This document shows, piece by piece, positions 26,383 through 35,581 of a DNA stretch of 64,000 bases; the first letter of the stretch is position 1, and each line of letters begins with the position of its first letter. This DNA is from Halomonas meridiana (lineage in GTDB: Bacteria; Pseudomonadota; Gammaproteobacteria; Pseudomonadales; Halomonadaceae). The position numbers and the translations under genes are program-made. The notes under the pieces are model-generated. The model saw nothing but the letters and a program-made list of their open reading frames with translations, was not told where the DNA came from and ran no database searches. The DNA is taken from assembly GCF_009846525.1 (NCBI RefSeq), contig NZ_CP024621.1:3286001-3350000 (forward strand), read 5' to 3'.

Positions 26383-27378
26383 ATGAAAACCATTGCTCTT
26401 GCGCTGACATGCGTGCTGAGTGCTGTGACAACCACCCACGTGGTCGCCCAAATGCCCTCTCCCAATTCACTGCAAGCACTCGAACAGCAAGCTCGGGCAC
26501 TCGATCGCCTACACACCGTGGTGGTCGCTCATGACGGCAACATCATTCATGAACATCACCAAGGGGGCCCAGGCGTTGCAGCACCTGCCAACGTCAAATC
26601 GCTGTCTAAAACGGTGTTAGCCGCCATCACCGGGGCGGCGATCAAGGCGGGCGTCATTGAGTCCGTTGACCAGCCGCTGGTGGCGCTACTAGATAGTGTG
26701 CCCAGCGCTGCTGCCCCACAAGTGAACGACATCACCGTAGCGCATTTACTGGCGCAACAAGCGGGATTAGAGCGTACTTCGGGCAGCAACTATGGCGCTT
26801 GGGTAGCCAGCGCCCATTGGGTAAACGATGCACTCACTCGCCCGTTCGTCGACCGCCCCGGCGGGCGCATGCTCTACTCCACCGGCACCAGCCATTTGCT
26901 GTCAGCAGCACTCACTCAGGCCAGCGGTGAAAGCACCCTCGCGCTTGCCCAGCGCTTGTTAGGCGAACCACTCGGTATTGCGATTCCCCCATGGCCGCAA
27001 GACCCTCAAGGGATCTACTTTGGCGGTAACGATATGCAGCTTTCCCCTCGCGCGCTCATTGCGATTGGGGAGCTGTACCGCAACGACGGCGTGGCCAATG
27101 GCCAGCGCGTGCTGCCTGAAGGCTGGGTAGAAGATTCATGGACGCCCAGAGGCCAATCACCCTGGACAGGGGATGGCTACGGCTTTGGCTGGTTTATCAC
27201 GACGTTAGCGGATGAACACGTCGCTTACGGAAGAGGATACGGCGGGCAGGCGCTATATGTGATTCCCGAGCGGGAGATGACGGTGGTGATTACCTCAGAC
27301 CCAACCCCGCCATCGCCCGGTGGCCAGTTCCAGCAGCAGCTCAACGCGCTGGTGACTGGCTTGTTGGAAGAGGATTAA
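26383..27378 (+). CDS. Exported serine hydrolase, beta-lactamase class C fold
   Basis: A 331-residue protein with a signal peptide (ALALTCVLSAVTTTHVVAQ). The penicillin-binding/AmpC-like fold is marked by SLSK (Ser73-Lys76), Tyr165 in LYSTGTSHLLS as the YxN-equivalent (Asn replaced by Thr), and a GYGGQ segment near 285 replacing KTG. The family covers esterases, D-aminopeptidases and PBP-like proteins. Substrate cannot be told; antibiotic hydrolysis should not be assumed. The start ATG 26383 is preferred over upstream in-frame starts because the signal peptide begins there. Confidence 0.8.
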   Translation: MKTIALALTCVLSAVTTTHVVAQMPSPNSLQALEQQARALDRLHTVVVAHDGNIIHEHHQGGPGVAAPANVKSLSKTVLAAITGAAIKAGVIESVDQPLVALLDSVPSAAAPQVNDITVAHLLAQQAGLERTSGSNYGAWVASAHWVNDALTRPFVDRPGGRMLYSTGTSHLLSAALTQASGESTLALAQRLLGEPLGIAIPPWPQDPQGIYFGGNDMQLSPRALIAIGELYRNDGVANGQRVLPEGWVEDSWTPRGQSPWTGDGYGFGWFITTLADEHVAYGRGYGGQALYVIPEREMTVVITSDPTPPSPGGQFQQQLNALVTGLLEED

Positions 27379-27435
27379 CGACGTACGCCACTCCTCACTG
27401 TCGATCACTACTTGTTAATAACTATTTGTTAATGA

Positions 27436-28014
27436 CTACTCTCCTTTATGCGCCAAACTCATCAAGTAGAGCGCGGCGGCCAGCGCCAGAACGGAGAGTG
27501 CCAGGTAGATCGCATCCAAGGGTGTCGCGAATCGAATATCCACGACGGCTCGGAAAAACTCGATAATCACGGCCAGAATCACCACACGGGCGATTTTGTC
27601 TTTCAACTGATCCAGCGAGGCAACGTTGAAGGGGTGTGCGGGGTAACGCACTTCAGCTTGGTCGATGCGCGAAACGAACAGCCGATACACGCCTAGCCCG
27701 AAAATCAGCAGTACGATGGCGATCAGATAGATATCCACCGCAATAATGATATCGGGCACCAAGGTGTCGTGAATGTTGCGGGTGTCATCCACCAAGTAGT
27801 AGTGCAGCACATCGCCCACCACTTTGAAGATATCCAGCGTGCCCACGATAAACAGCATCAGCGAGCCTAATAAGCTCGGCACTACCGCTAGCATGACCAA
27901 AAAACGGGAATTCCACAGCGCCGCCTCGACACGTCGCTCCCATACGGACTGTTGGTGAGGCGGTTTGGGCGGCGGCGGTGAATGGGGAGAGGGTGAGTGG
28001 CTCATCGTAGGCAC
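27436..28014 (-). CDS. YqhA/UPF0114 family membrane protein
   Basis: A 192-residue inner-membrane protein. After a Pro/Ser/His-rich N terminus, the WNSRFLVMLAVVPSLLGSLMLFIVG segment and two or three more hydrophobic helices match the UPF0114 (YqhA) family, whose role is unknown. Start is given as GTG 28014, with AGGAG about 5-6 bases upstream; ATG 28005 is the alternative. It is followed by the ExoD-like and TerB-like genes upstream in the same direction, possibly one transcript. Confidence 0.75.
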   Translation of the reverse strand: MPTMSHSPSPHSPPPPKPPHQQSVWERRVEAALWNSRFLVMLAVVPSLLGSLMLFIVGTLDIFKVVGDVLHYYLVDDTRNIHDTLVPDIIIAVDIYLIAIVLLIFGLGVYRLFVSRIDQAEVRYPAHPFNVASLDQLKDKIARVVILAVIIEFFRAVVDIRFATPLDAIYLALSVLALAAALYLMSLAHKGE

Positions 28015-28063
28015 ATAGCTCCTTCTTGCTTTTAGACCAATCGCGAGAGTGCCTAGTAAAGCA

Positions 28064-28657
28064 TTAGACGAGGTTCATCACTACTACCGTGAAGGTCACG
28101 CCGGTCAGCAAGAACCCTAGTGCTAGCATGAGGCCATCTCTAGCCACCAGCCCCAATCCAAACAGCGTGAGCGCAAGCCCAGCACCATTAGCACTGAATG
28201 GAATGAACTCCATGGGCGGCATGGCCAAGGCGACCAGCAGACAAATGAAGGCGGTGACACGGATGCCGATGTAGCCGGTCATCCAAGCCAAGCGCACACC
28301 CAACAAGCTATCTACCCACTTAGCGGGCTTTTTCATGTAGCGTAGCGCTTTATCGAACTTATGCCGGGAGAGGGAGCGGTTCAGCAACCAGCCAGGCAGC
28401 CAGAACGTTTCTCGGCCAATCAAGAGCTGCACTGTCGTCAGTAGCACCAGAGCAGCCATCAGCGTTGGCATACCGGGAATATCGCCAATAATCGGCGCCA
28501 GCGTAATCAAGCCTGCCAACAGCAGCAGCGGCCCAAACGAGCGCCGCCCCACCGCATGCACCACGTCGTCCACGCTGACCTGCTCTTTTTCCCGCTCCAT
28601 CTGCTCCATGGTGTGGATCAGCTCGGTTAAGTTCGTCGCATCCTGCGTGTTACTCAT
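28064..28657 (-). CDS. ExoD family membrane protein
   Basis: A 197-residue protein with an N-terminal helix, VDDVVHAVGRRSFGPLLLLAGL, then hydrophobic segments, matching the ExoD (exopolysaccharide synthesis) family. ExoD mutants in Rhizobium are alkali-sensitive and polysaccharide-defective, but the biochemical role is unclear. It overlaps the TerB-like gene by 4 bases (ATGA), so the two are translated together. Confidence 0.8.
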   Translation of the reverse strand: MSNTQDATNLTELIHTMEQMEREKEQVSVDDVVHAVGRRSFGPLLLLAGLITLAPIIGDIPGMPTLMAALVLLTTVQLLIGRETFWLPGWLLNRSLSRHKFDKALRYMKKPAKWVDSLLGVRLAWMTGYIGIRVTAFICLLVALAMPPMEFIPFSANGAGLALTLFGLGLVARDGLMLALGFLLTGVTFTVVVMNLV

Positions 28658-29154
28658 GGGCGTTTCGGCGCTCCTTTGCCGTGGGTATCGTGATGGAAAG
28701 AGGGTTCTTCCGGTGACTGGTTAAGCTTGCTGCGAATAAAGTCGCTATGGCTGATATGCAGCAGATCAGCCAGCCGACGAATCCGATGCTCTTCAAGAGG
28801 GTCGAGCGAGCCGTCGGCCCAGGCCAGCTGCCACATTAAACTGACCAGCTCCAAGCGCTGCTCGTAGCCGTAGTGCTGTTTGATCAGGCTGACGAACTGA
28901 TAGTGATCCACCGCGTCATCGACCTCCGCCTCTGCCAGCGCCATTAACTCGCTGACATCCTGCTCGTTGAGCCGATAGCGCGCCATCAGCATGTGCCTCA
29001 GCGCCGCGCGCTCTTCATCACTGTTGTCGTAATCGGCGCGCATCACTTCACACAGCAGCGCTGCCGACGCCAGCTCTAGGGTGAGCGTTTGGTTATCACG
29101 TTGTTCAGGCGCGGAAAGCACTTGTTGGAAGAAAGAGTGAATGGCATCCAGCAC
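28654..29154 (-). CDS. TerB-like (tellurite resistance) family protein
   Basis: A 166-residue helical cytosolic protein. The repeat-like acidic helices with CEVMRADYDNSDEERAALRHM and LAWADGSLDPLEEHRIRRLADLL carry the paired acidic metal-binding motif (A-D-G-x-x-x-x-x-E) of TerB. The family is linked to tellurite and stress responses and sometimes to membrane-associated complexes; no other ter genes are present. The C-terminal tail is His/Lys/Pro-rich. Confidence 0.82.
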   Translation of the reverse strand: MLDAIHSFFQQVLSAPEQRDNQTLTLELASAALLCEVMRADYDNSDEERAALRHMLMARYRLNEQDVSELMALAEAEVDDAVDHYQFVSLIKQHYGYEQRLELVSLMWQLAWADGSLDPLEEHRIRRLADLLHISHSDFIRSKLNQSPEEPSFHHDTHGKGAPKRP

Positions 29155-29227
29155 GGCGGTCTCCTCATCTCAGTGGCTAACCTAGGACTACACGACACCT
29201 TAAGAGTGCCGCCTTAGGCCTCACCGT

Positions 29228-30241
29228 TTACTCTTTCCGCTTGGCAAGCTGCTCTTTGAGCTGTTTGGGCACTTGCTTGATGATCAACCGATCCTGGGTT
29301 TCGTCATACTCAATGCTGGAACCCAGTAGGTGTGAATCAAAGCTGATCGAGACGCCGCCAGAGCGCCCGGTGAAGCGGCGAAACTGGCTGATAGTACGCT
29401 TATCCGGCGGAATTTCCGGCGAGAGGCCGTAGTCGGCGTTGCGAATATGGTCATAAAACGCCTTGGGCTGCTTCTCATCCACGAGCCCGGAGAGCTCCTC
29501 CAGCGTCATGGGTTCGCCACGGCGCAGCTGCTCGTTGGCGTAATCAACCAGAGTATCGGTTTTTTCCCGGCTGGCGTCGTCGTCCAGGTCCTCTTTTTCG
29601 ACGTAGTCGCTAAAGGCTTTCAGCAGCGTGCGGGTTTCGGCGGGCGCATCAATGCCCTCCTCCATGCCCAGCAGCGCCGCTACGCCATCGGCGAGCTTTT
29701 TACCGCCACGGTCTTTTAGAAACGAGACGTACTGCGTGCTTTCCGCACCGCTCTGCCACTGGGTCAGGTTGATGCGGGCTGCCAGGGTGAGTTGGCTCGT
29801 GTTCAGTTGGGCGGCAGGTACCGCTTGGTGCGCGTCGTTAAAGCCGATACCTTCCCGCTGGTGAATGAGGGCCATCAGCAGCGTTTCCGTATCGCCCTGT
29901 TGTAGATGGGCAATGACCAAGTAACCGCCAACGGAGAGCTGCCCCTGCAGCGTTTGGGCCAGTCGCTCGGCCATCGCGTTCGCCAGTTGGGCAAAAGTTT
30001 GCTCGTCGGCTTGATACGCCGTGAGCCACGCCACCAGCGGCCCGGCCTGCTCGTCCTGCTCGGCAAAGCGCCCCCAGCCCTTCGCTTTGGTGTTGTAGGT
30101 ATCGTTTAGCGCATTCACTAGGCTGGCCATCACCGTGTCGTCGCTGGCGGCAGCGGCCTCGGCAGGCGGGGCCGTCACACTTAAGCGCTCGCCGTCGAGG
30201 GATGGCTCAAGGCGGTAGACAGTACTTTGCAGTAGCGGCAT
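29228..30241 (-). CDS. yejK: Nucleoid-associated protein YejK/NdpA
   Basis: A 337-residue nucleoid-associated protein of the 37-kDa NdpA family. Recognisable blocks are YNTKAKGWGRF near the N terminus, QYVSFLKDRGGKKLADGVAALLG in the middle and a C-terminal ISISFDSHLLG-like strand region (here VSISFDSHLLGSSIEYDE). The family has been found to bind DNA and topoisomerases in related bacteria. It is monocistronic. Confidence 0.9.
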   Translation of the reverse strand: MPLLQSTVYRLEPSLDGERLSVTAPPAEAAAASDDTVMASLVNALNDTYNTKAKGWGRFAEQDEQAGPLVAWLTAYQADEQTFAQLANAMAERLAQTLQGQLSVGGYLVIAHLQQGDTETLLMALIHQREGIGFNDAHQAVPAAQLNTSQLTLAARINLTQWQSGAESTQYVSFLKDRGGKKLADGVAALLGMEEGIDAPAETRTLLKAFSDYVEKEDLDDDASREKTDTLVDYANEQLRRGEPMTLEELSGLVDEKQPKAFYDHIRNADYGLSPEIPPDKRTISQFRRFTGRSGGVSISFDSHLLGSSIEYDETQDRLIIKQVPKQLKEQLAKRKE

Positions 30242-30287
30242 AAACAGGCATTACCTTTATAAAAACGTCGAAGAGGTCACTTCAGCA

Positions 30288-31049
30288 TCAGGGCTTTAAG
30301 CGGTAACCGGTGCGGAAAACCCAGGCAATGGTGGCAAGGCTTGCCGCCAAAAACAGCAAAATCATCGCCACGCTAGCCCCTAAGCTGACATCGCTAATGC
30401 CGTAGAAGCTCCAGCGGAAACCGCTGACGAGGTACACCACCGGATTCGCCAGGGTCACGCTCTGCCAAAACGGAGGCAGCATATCGATAGAGTAGAAGCT
30501 GCCGCCCAGGAACGTGAGCGGGGTAATCACCAGCAGCGGTACAAGCTGCAGCTTGTCGAAGCCATCCGCCCAGATGCCGATGATAAAGCCCAGCAGGCTG
30601 AAGGTGACGGCAGTCAGTACCAAAAACGTCAGCATCCAGAACGGGTGGGCGATCTCAAGCGGCACAAAGAAGCTGGACGTACCGAGAATGATCAGCCCCA
30701 GCAGTATCGATTTCGAGGCCGCCGCCCCTACGTAGCCCACGACAATCTCTAAATAGGAGATCGGCGCCGACAAAATCTCATAGATGCTGCCGGAGAACTT
30801 GGGAAAAAAGATGCCAAACGAGGCGTTCGAGACGCTCTGGGTCAGCAGCATCAGCATAATCAAACCAGGAACGATAAACGCACCGTAGCTCACCCCGCCA
30901 ATTTCCGTGATCCGCGAGCCAATCGCCGCGCCAAACACCACAAAGTAGAGCGAGGTAGAGATCACCGGTGAGACAACGCTCTGTAGCAGCGTGCGGCGAG
31001 TGCGGGCCATTTCCGCCATGTAAATCGCACGAACGGGATAGAGGTTCAT
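30288..31049 (-). CDS. ABC-2 type transporter permease (YadH-like)
   Basis: A 253-residue inner-membrane protein with six hydrophobic segments of the ABC-2 exporter family. The [24 protein letters not shown] start and the [18 protein letters not shown] segment near residue 180 are typical of YadH and DrrB-like permeases. Its ATG overlaps the stop of the ATPase gene (ATGA). The substrate is unknown; the YadGH pair of E. coli is also uncharacterised. Confidence 0.88.
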   Translation of the reverse strand: MNLYPVRAIYMAEMARTRRTLLQSVVSPVISTSLYFVVFGAAIGSRITEIGGVSYGAFIVPGLIMLMLLTQSVSNASFGIFFPKFSGSIYEILSAPISYLEIVVGYVGAAASKSILLGLIILGTSSFFVPLEIAHPFWMLTFLVLTAVTFSLLGFIIGIWADGFDKLQLVPLLVITPLTFLGGSFYSIDMLPPFWQSVTLANPVVYLVSGFRWSFYGISDVSLGASVAMILLFLAASLATIAWVFRTGYRLKP

Positions 31050-31981
31050 GAGCGCTCCTTCACCAGGTCCACGAAGATATCTTCCAGCGAGCTCTGCCGG
31101 GTGTGTAGATCTTTAAAGCTGATCCCCGCCTGCTCTAGCTGCGTTAACAGGGTAGAGATCCCTCGCCCCTCCTCTTCCTGACGGCCATCGTAGGTGTAAA
31201 CCAGTTCGAAGCCGTCGGCGGTTAAGCTTAGCTCCTCTTGCGCCAGCGCAGGCGGCAATTCTGCCAGCGGGCTGTGTAGCTGCAGGGTGAGCTGCTTGCT
31301 GCCCAGCTTTTTCATTAGCGCGGCTTTCTCTTCCACCAGCACGATCTCGCCGCGATTGATGACGCCTATGCGGTCGGCCATCTCTTCGGCTTCTTCAATG
31401 TAGTGGGTGGTGAGAATGATCGTCACCCCATCGTCCCGAAGCCCGCGTACCACGTTCCACATATCCCGCCGCAGCTCAACATCCACCCCGGCGGTCGGCT
31501 CATCCAAAAACAGAATGCGTGGCTCGTGGGAGAGCGCCTTGGCAATCAGCACCCGCCGCTTCATACCGCCGGAGAGGGTCATCAGGCGGTTGTAGCGTTT
31601 ATCCCACAGCGAGAGCGACTTGAGCACTTTTTCGATATGGGCGGGATTGGGGGATTTACCAAACAGGCCACGGCTGAAGCTCACCGTGTTCCAGACCGTT
31701 TCGAACGCTTCATTGGTGAGTTCTTGCGGCACAAGACCAATCCGCTCGCGGGCTTGGCGGTAATCGCGCACGCTGTCGAAGCCGTCGACGATAACATGGC
31801 CTTCGCTGGGATTAACCAGGCCACATACCAAGCTAATCAGCGTGGTTTTGCCCGCCCCGTTCGGGCCGAGCAGTGCAAAAATTTCGCCGCGCTGGATGGT
31901 TAAATCCACGCGGGTGAGCGCCTGAAAGCCACCTTCGTAGATTTTATTCAGGCCATCGATGGTAATGATGGGGTCGTTCAA
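31046..31981 (-). CDS. ABC transporter ATP-binding protein (YadG-like)
   Basis: A 311-residue ABC-2 export ATPase. Walker A is [11 protein letters not shown], the signature LSGGMKRR and Walker [13 protein letters not shown], followed by [14 protein letters not shown]. The start is taken as TTG 31981 because AAGGAG lies 6 bases upstream and the family begins at this point; a longer frame upstream reads through unrelated Arg/Cys-rich sequence. It pairs with the ABC-2 permease downstream. Confidence 0.9.
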   Translation of the reverse strand: MNDPIITIDGLNKIYEGGFQALTRVDLTIQRGEIFALLGPNGAGKTTLISLVCGLVNPSEGHVIVDGFDSVRDYRQARERIGLVPQELTNEAFETVWNTVSFSRGLFGKSPNPAHIEKVLKSLSLWDKRYNRLMTLSGGMKRRVLIAKALSHEPRILFLDEPTAGVDVELRRDMWNVVRGLRDDGVTIILTTHYIEEAEEMADRIGVINRGEIVLVEEKAALMKKLGSKQLTLQLHSPLAELPPALAQEELSLTADGFELVYTYDGRQEEEGRGISTLLTQLEQAGISFKDLHTRQSSLEDIFVDLVKERS

Positions 31982-32071
31982 GGCGTGCTCCTTACATCGC
32001 GGGCCAGCGCAGCGCGATGCCAATGGCACCGCGACATGGCTGCCGCGGTGCATGACGGCCTTTAAAAGGTA

Positions 32072-32350
32072 TTAAGTGCGGCTGGTGATTTCGAGCAAGT
32101 GATAGCCAAACTGAGTCTGTACCGGCCCGTGAACCTTGTTGAGCTCACCGCTGAAGACGACTTTGTCGAATTCCGGCACCATTTGGCCAGGGCCAAAGCT
32201 GCCCAGGTCGCCGCCCTGGCGGCCAGAAGGGCAGCTGGAGTGCTGCTTGGCTACGTCCGCGAAATCGCGGCCGTTTTCGATCTCTTGTTTCAGTGCGTTG
32301 CACTGCTCTTCACTGCTTACCAAAATATGACGGGCGCTGGCACGTGCCAT
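32072..32350 (-). CDS. ppiC: Parvulin-type peptidyl-prolyl isomerase
   Basis: A compact 92-residue parvulin, without signal peptide or extra domains. It reads MARASARHILVSSEEQCNAL, with HSSCPSGRQGGDLGSFGPGQMVPEFDKVVF and ending FGYHLLEI, carrying the catalytic His/Cys/Phe pattern of PpiC. It isomerises peptidyl-prolyl bonds in the cytoplasm. GAGG lies upstream of ATG 32350; a longer frame has no ribosome site. Confidence 0.93.
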   Translation of the reverse strand: MARASARHILVSSEEQCNALKQEIENGRDFADVAKQHSSCPSGRQGGDLGSFGPGQMVPEFDKVVFSGELNKVHGPVQTQFGYHLLEITSRT

Positions 32351-32406
32351 AACGAACTCCTCAATAAAAAAACCCAATGCGGTAGGCCAGTTTATCACGC
32401 TCGCTG

Positions 32407-33525
32407 CTAGTCGTGACCCAAGGCACCGCTATAACGCAGCGCTTCGCCCACACTCGCCAGGGCACGCTCATGGGCCTGCACCGAGAGCGGACCGCGAGCA
32501 CAGGCCACGATGACCCAGGGGCCATTGGCGGCGTCACCTGCTTGAGAGGCACGCGATGCAATACCGGCATCGCAGCTTCGCCGGTGCTGCGTGCCTGTTT
32601 TGTGCGCAAAAGTGAACTCGCTGCCCATGCCTTGTTTCAAGCGCCGCTCGCCGGACTGGGTCCGCTGCATGATCGCCAGCAGCGTTTGGCGCTGTTCGGC
32701 ATTCGCATCCTCCATACCACCGTGATGCAGGCTGGCCAGCAGGTCGCCATAGGCGCGTAGCGTGCCAACGTTTTCACCGGTGGCTTCGTAGGCATCGAAG
32801 GCGTGGTCATAGTCGGGCTGCTCAAAGCTCCCTTCACCCACATCCAACGCTTGCGCTAAGGCAACCGGGCGCTGATTCACACGGTGTTGGCGCAGGGCGA
32901 TAAAATCTAACCCGCCCAGCTGGCGAGCCTCGGGGTGTAACTGGCCATATACGCCTTGGCGCACTTCCACCAGCTTGCTGATGGGGCCAAGGTGCGCCGG
33001 CTGGCCGTTGCTGGCGGCGACCATGCGGCGGGCGCGGGCATTCACGGCGTCCAAGCCCACACGGTCTATCAGCATATCCGTGGCGGTGTTATCGCTGACG
33101 GTGAGCATCTGCTCAAGCAAATAACGAATCGAGATCGGTGTACCGGGGTCGTGCCAGTTGACCGGCCCGGCGCCATCGACAAAGTCGCTAAGTGCCAATG
33201 TAAGACGATCATCCAGAGAGAGCGTGCCCGCCTGGCGTTCAGCCAGCACCTGAGCCGCTACGGGCACTTTAATCAGCGATGCCAAATACCAGGGGTCGTC
33301 TGCCTGCCAGGAGTACGCCTCGCCTGTTGCGAGGTTCTGAACGTAAACACCTAGCGCGCCGCCAAACACCTCTTCAATGGCGCTTATTCGCGCATCTAAA
33401 TCGCCTTGCCAAGGGCTCTGTTTATCGACCTCGTAGTACCAGTTCGTACTTGCCAAAATGGCGGTGCTGGCTGGCAATAAAGCGCACAGCAGCGCGGCAG
33501 CTAGCCAGCGTTGAAGATGTCGCAA
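32407..33525 (-). CDS. Exported serine hydrolase, class A beta-lactamase fold
   Basis: A 372-residue protein with a signal peptide (AAALLCALLPASTAILA). The class A fold motifs are all visible: SLIK (Ser83-Lys86), SDN (144-146) and KTG (309-311). There is no clear ExxLN omega-loop motif and the protein is about 80 residues longer than true class A enzymes, so it is better called a beta-lactamase-related (PBP4-like/beta-lactamase2) hydrolase. Antibiotic resistance is not shown by the sequence. A pair of cysteines (RRSCDAG, IVACA) could form a disulfide. Confidence 0.8.
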   Translation of the reverse strand: MRHLQRWLAAALLCALLPASTAILASTNWYYEVDKQSPWQGDLDARISAIEEVFGGALGVYVQNLATGEAYSWQADDPWYLASLIKVPVAAQVLAERQAGTLSLDDRLTLALSDFVDGAGPVNWHDPGTPISIRYLLEQMLTVSDNTATDMLIDRVGLDAVNARARRMVAASNGQPAHLGPISKLVEVRQGVYGQLHPEARQLGGLDFIALRQHRVNQRPVALAQALDVGEGSFEQPDYDHAFDAYEATGENVGTLRAYGDLLASLHHGGMEDANAEQRQTLLAIMQRTQSGERRLKQGMGSEFTFAHKTGTQHRRSCDAGIASRASQAGDAANGPWVIVACARGPLSVQAHERALASVGEALRYSGALGHD

Positions 33526-33554
33526 CTTTACCTCCTACCGCTGCTGGTGGCGGG

Positions 33555-34661
33555 TTATTTGTAACGGGCGATCCAGCGCGTTAGCCAAATCCACAGCGCG
33601 GCCCCAAGAATTAACAGCCCACCCACGCCAAGCGCCTGTGGATAGGTGTACATGCCTTCGCCTTCCAGCAGAAAACGCAGCACTAGAAAAATCATCACAA
33701 TGTGGAAAATAAACGCGTTGAGCGCGTCGCTACCCACCATGGTTAATGGCCGTAGCGCCTTGGCTGCCGTAGCTCCACCAGCGAGTGCAGCGCCTAAAAT
33801 AACCAGCGCACCGCCCACACTGTACAGCGTGAATTTGAGCCCAGGCGGGTGCTTGCCATCGTTATTCGCCACCGCCAGCATTGCAGCGGAAACATCGCCT
33901 TCTGCAAAGGCCAAGCCATAGAACGTGGCGACCATGACAGCCCCCACGCCCACCAGCGCCAGCACCAGTTTTCGCCTTAGCGCCGTATCAAAATAGCAGC
34001 GCAGCAAGGCTTCACCGATCAGCAGGCCCGCCAAGATCAACGGAGCGCGGCTAAGCTGGCCCCAGGTGTAATGGTTTTCATGGTCTACCAACAGCGCTTT
34101 TAAGGTGTCGTTACCGCCAAAGCTCAGCCCCTGCAGCCAAGCGGAGAGCGCGGTTAAGCCAATAATAAGCGCACACCGCCCCCACAGCGGTGTACGTGCC
34201 CATAATGGAAGTACCAATGGTACCCACAGCAGGGCAATGGCATAAAAACCGAGGATTTCTACCCAAATCGCAAAGCGCTGATAAAGCAGCGCATCAACAA
34301 TATCGCCTGGGGCGTAATACGGCAGCATCTCGACGACTGTCAACGCCTTGTACCAAAACCACACTTCAACCGCGCGCACCCATAGTTTTAGCCGCCGTTT
34401 TGGCCACGCCTCTGTTTGGGTAGACGCTAAAAAGGCCACGGCTAGCGCAATCCCGAAGACCAGAATGAACAGGGAAGAAGAGAACTTAGTGAGAAAATGG
34501 ACGGGCACCATGCCCCAATCGGGGACGTTGCGTATTCCAATCAGCCCACTCACCGTATGGCTGAGAATCATCAGCCCAATCGCTATACCACGGGCGAGAT
34601 CCATCGCATCTATACGCCCTTCCGCACGAGGCAGGCGTGGCACTTCTTGCCAGGTAAACAC
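33555..34661 (-). CDS. Polytopic membrane protein, acyltransferase-like (DUF1624/OpgC type)
   Basis: A 368-residue protein with about ten hydrophobic segments. The N-terminal RIDAMDLARGIAIGLMILSHT is the D-x-x-R-G-x-A motif with a histidine at the end of the first helix, typical of membrane acyltransferase families (DUF1624, OpgC, Acyl_transf_3). It probably transfers an acyl group to a sugar or surface molecule, which is family inference. The start is GTG 34661 with only a distant AAGG, so the exact start is uncertain. Confidence 0.65.
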   Translation of the reverse strand: MFTWQEVPRLPRAEGRIDAMDLARGIAIGLMILSHTVSGLIGIRNVPDWGMVPVHFLTKFSSSLFILVFGIALAVAFLASTQTEAWPKRRLKLWVRAVEVWFWYKALTVVEMLPYYAPGDIVDALLYQRFAIWVEILGFYAIALLWVPLVLPLWARTPLWGRCALIIGLTALSAWLQGLSFGGNDTLKALLVDHENHYTWGQLSRAPLILAGLLIGEALLRCYFDTALRRKLVLALVGVGAVMVATFYGLAFAEGDVSAAMLAVANNDGKHPPGLKFTLYSVGGALVILGAALAGGATAAKALRPLTMVGSDALNAFIFHIVMIFLVLRFLLEGEGMYTYPQALGVGGLLILGAALWIWLTRWIARYK

Positions 34662-34773
34662 GTTAGCAACGTCCTTGTAGGGTGTTCGTGTTAGTGAAAC
34701 ATTGCTTTTACCATAGCCTATTCCCCTAGTGTGCTATTGCGCTTTATTAAACGTTGCCACTCATCCAACACAA

Positions 34774-34800
34774 CAGTGCCCCGCAATGGGCGGGGCACTG
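34774..34800. terminator. 11-bp hairpin without a U tract
   Basis: CAGTGCCCCGC and GCGGGGCACTG form a perfect 11-bp stem. It lies 53 bases past the stop of the acidic exported protein gene. No T run follows on either strand, so it may be a Rho-assisted terminator or a stabilising 3' hairpin. Confidence 0.5.
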
Positions 34801-34852
34801 TGCTGCTCATCCGTGAGCGTGAGGGGAAGGACTTCCTTTCGCTAAAATGGGT

Positions 34853-35149
34853 TTACTGGCCGGATGTGTCATCCTTTTCCGTTTCCCACTGCTCCTGCTC
34901 TTCCTCCTCCTCTTCGTAAGTAAATTCTTGCTCTTCCTCTTCGTACTCGGTGGTCACGCCTTCAGTAGTCGACCCCTGCTCCTGCTCGGTGTCGTAGGAG
35001 TTGTAGGTGCCTTGATCATCCTGCATGGTCTCTTCTTGCGGCGTTGCGGGCTGCTCTTCGGGCTCTTCCATTGCAAACGCGAGCGGGCTCGCTACCAGAC
35101 CAAATGATACACCCAGGATACCTAACTTCTTGAGAGCTTCCTTTTTCAT
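34853..35149 (-). CDS. Very acidic exported protein, low complexity
   Basis: A 98-residue protein with a clear signal peptide (MKKEALKKLGILGVSFGLVASPLAFA). The mature 70 residues are almost wholly Glu, Gln, Thr, Asp and Tyr, with runs of four to six Glu, and contain no basic residue except two Lys/Arg-poor spots at the end. TAGGAGG precedes ATG 35149. No known domain is seen. It may be a disordered periplasmic protein fitted to high ionic strength or binding cations, which is only a suggestion. Confidence 0.7.
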   Translation of the reverse strand: MKKEALKKLGILGVSFGLVASPLAFAMEEPEEQPATPQEETMQDDQGTYNSYDTEQEQGSTTEGVTTEYEEEEQEFTYEEEEEEQEQWETEKDDTSGQ

Positions 35150-35581
35150 GGTCGTGCCTCCTAATGGCAACTCTTTCGTTCAATTCAGCGTTAAACATTC
35201 AACAACGTTATGTCTTCACGATAGATTCACGATCGATAAGAGCGGCGAGTCATCCTAACCTTTCGCTCTTACCCAACTGCTGCAGACGCCATACCAGGGC
35301 ATGCCAAAAATAAATATAAACACCATTTTTCAATTACTTAATAAAAAATCTATTAACAAAAACACGGTGAGTCGCGATTTTTAATTAGCAAAATCTTGTT
35401 TACGTTTGGCACATGAGCCCCAGCGATTCATGCCACCCCGCACCGCGGCTAACTTGGCATAATAAATAGGTACATAGGGCGAAAGCGTTGGTGAGAAAGG
35501 TTGCAAGGCTAGAAAGGCTTATTTTAACCCAACATAACTGCTGGTATCTTTTGGTCACCGTTCACCGTATCGAGAAAATAA
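35150..35581. other. AT-rich intergenic region between divergent genes
   Basis: This 432-base gap separates the acidic exported protein gene from the DHH phosphoesterase gene. The part from 35300 to 35400 is clearly AT-rich. It must hold both divergent promoters, but I could not assign -35/-10 pairs with confidence and see no small gene with a good ribosome site. Confidence 0.5.

Noticed and set aside
32407-33525. Calling this gene and the one at 26383 antibiotic-resistance beta-lactamases
   Set aside because: The fold motifs are present but family-specific features of true beta-lactamases (omega-loop motif, size) are not; related hydrolases are more likely.
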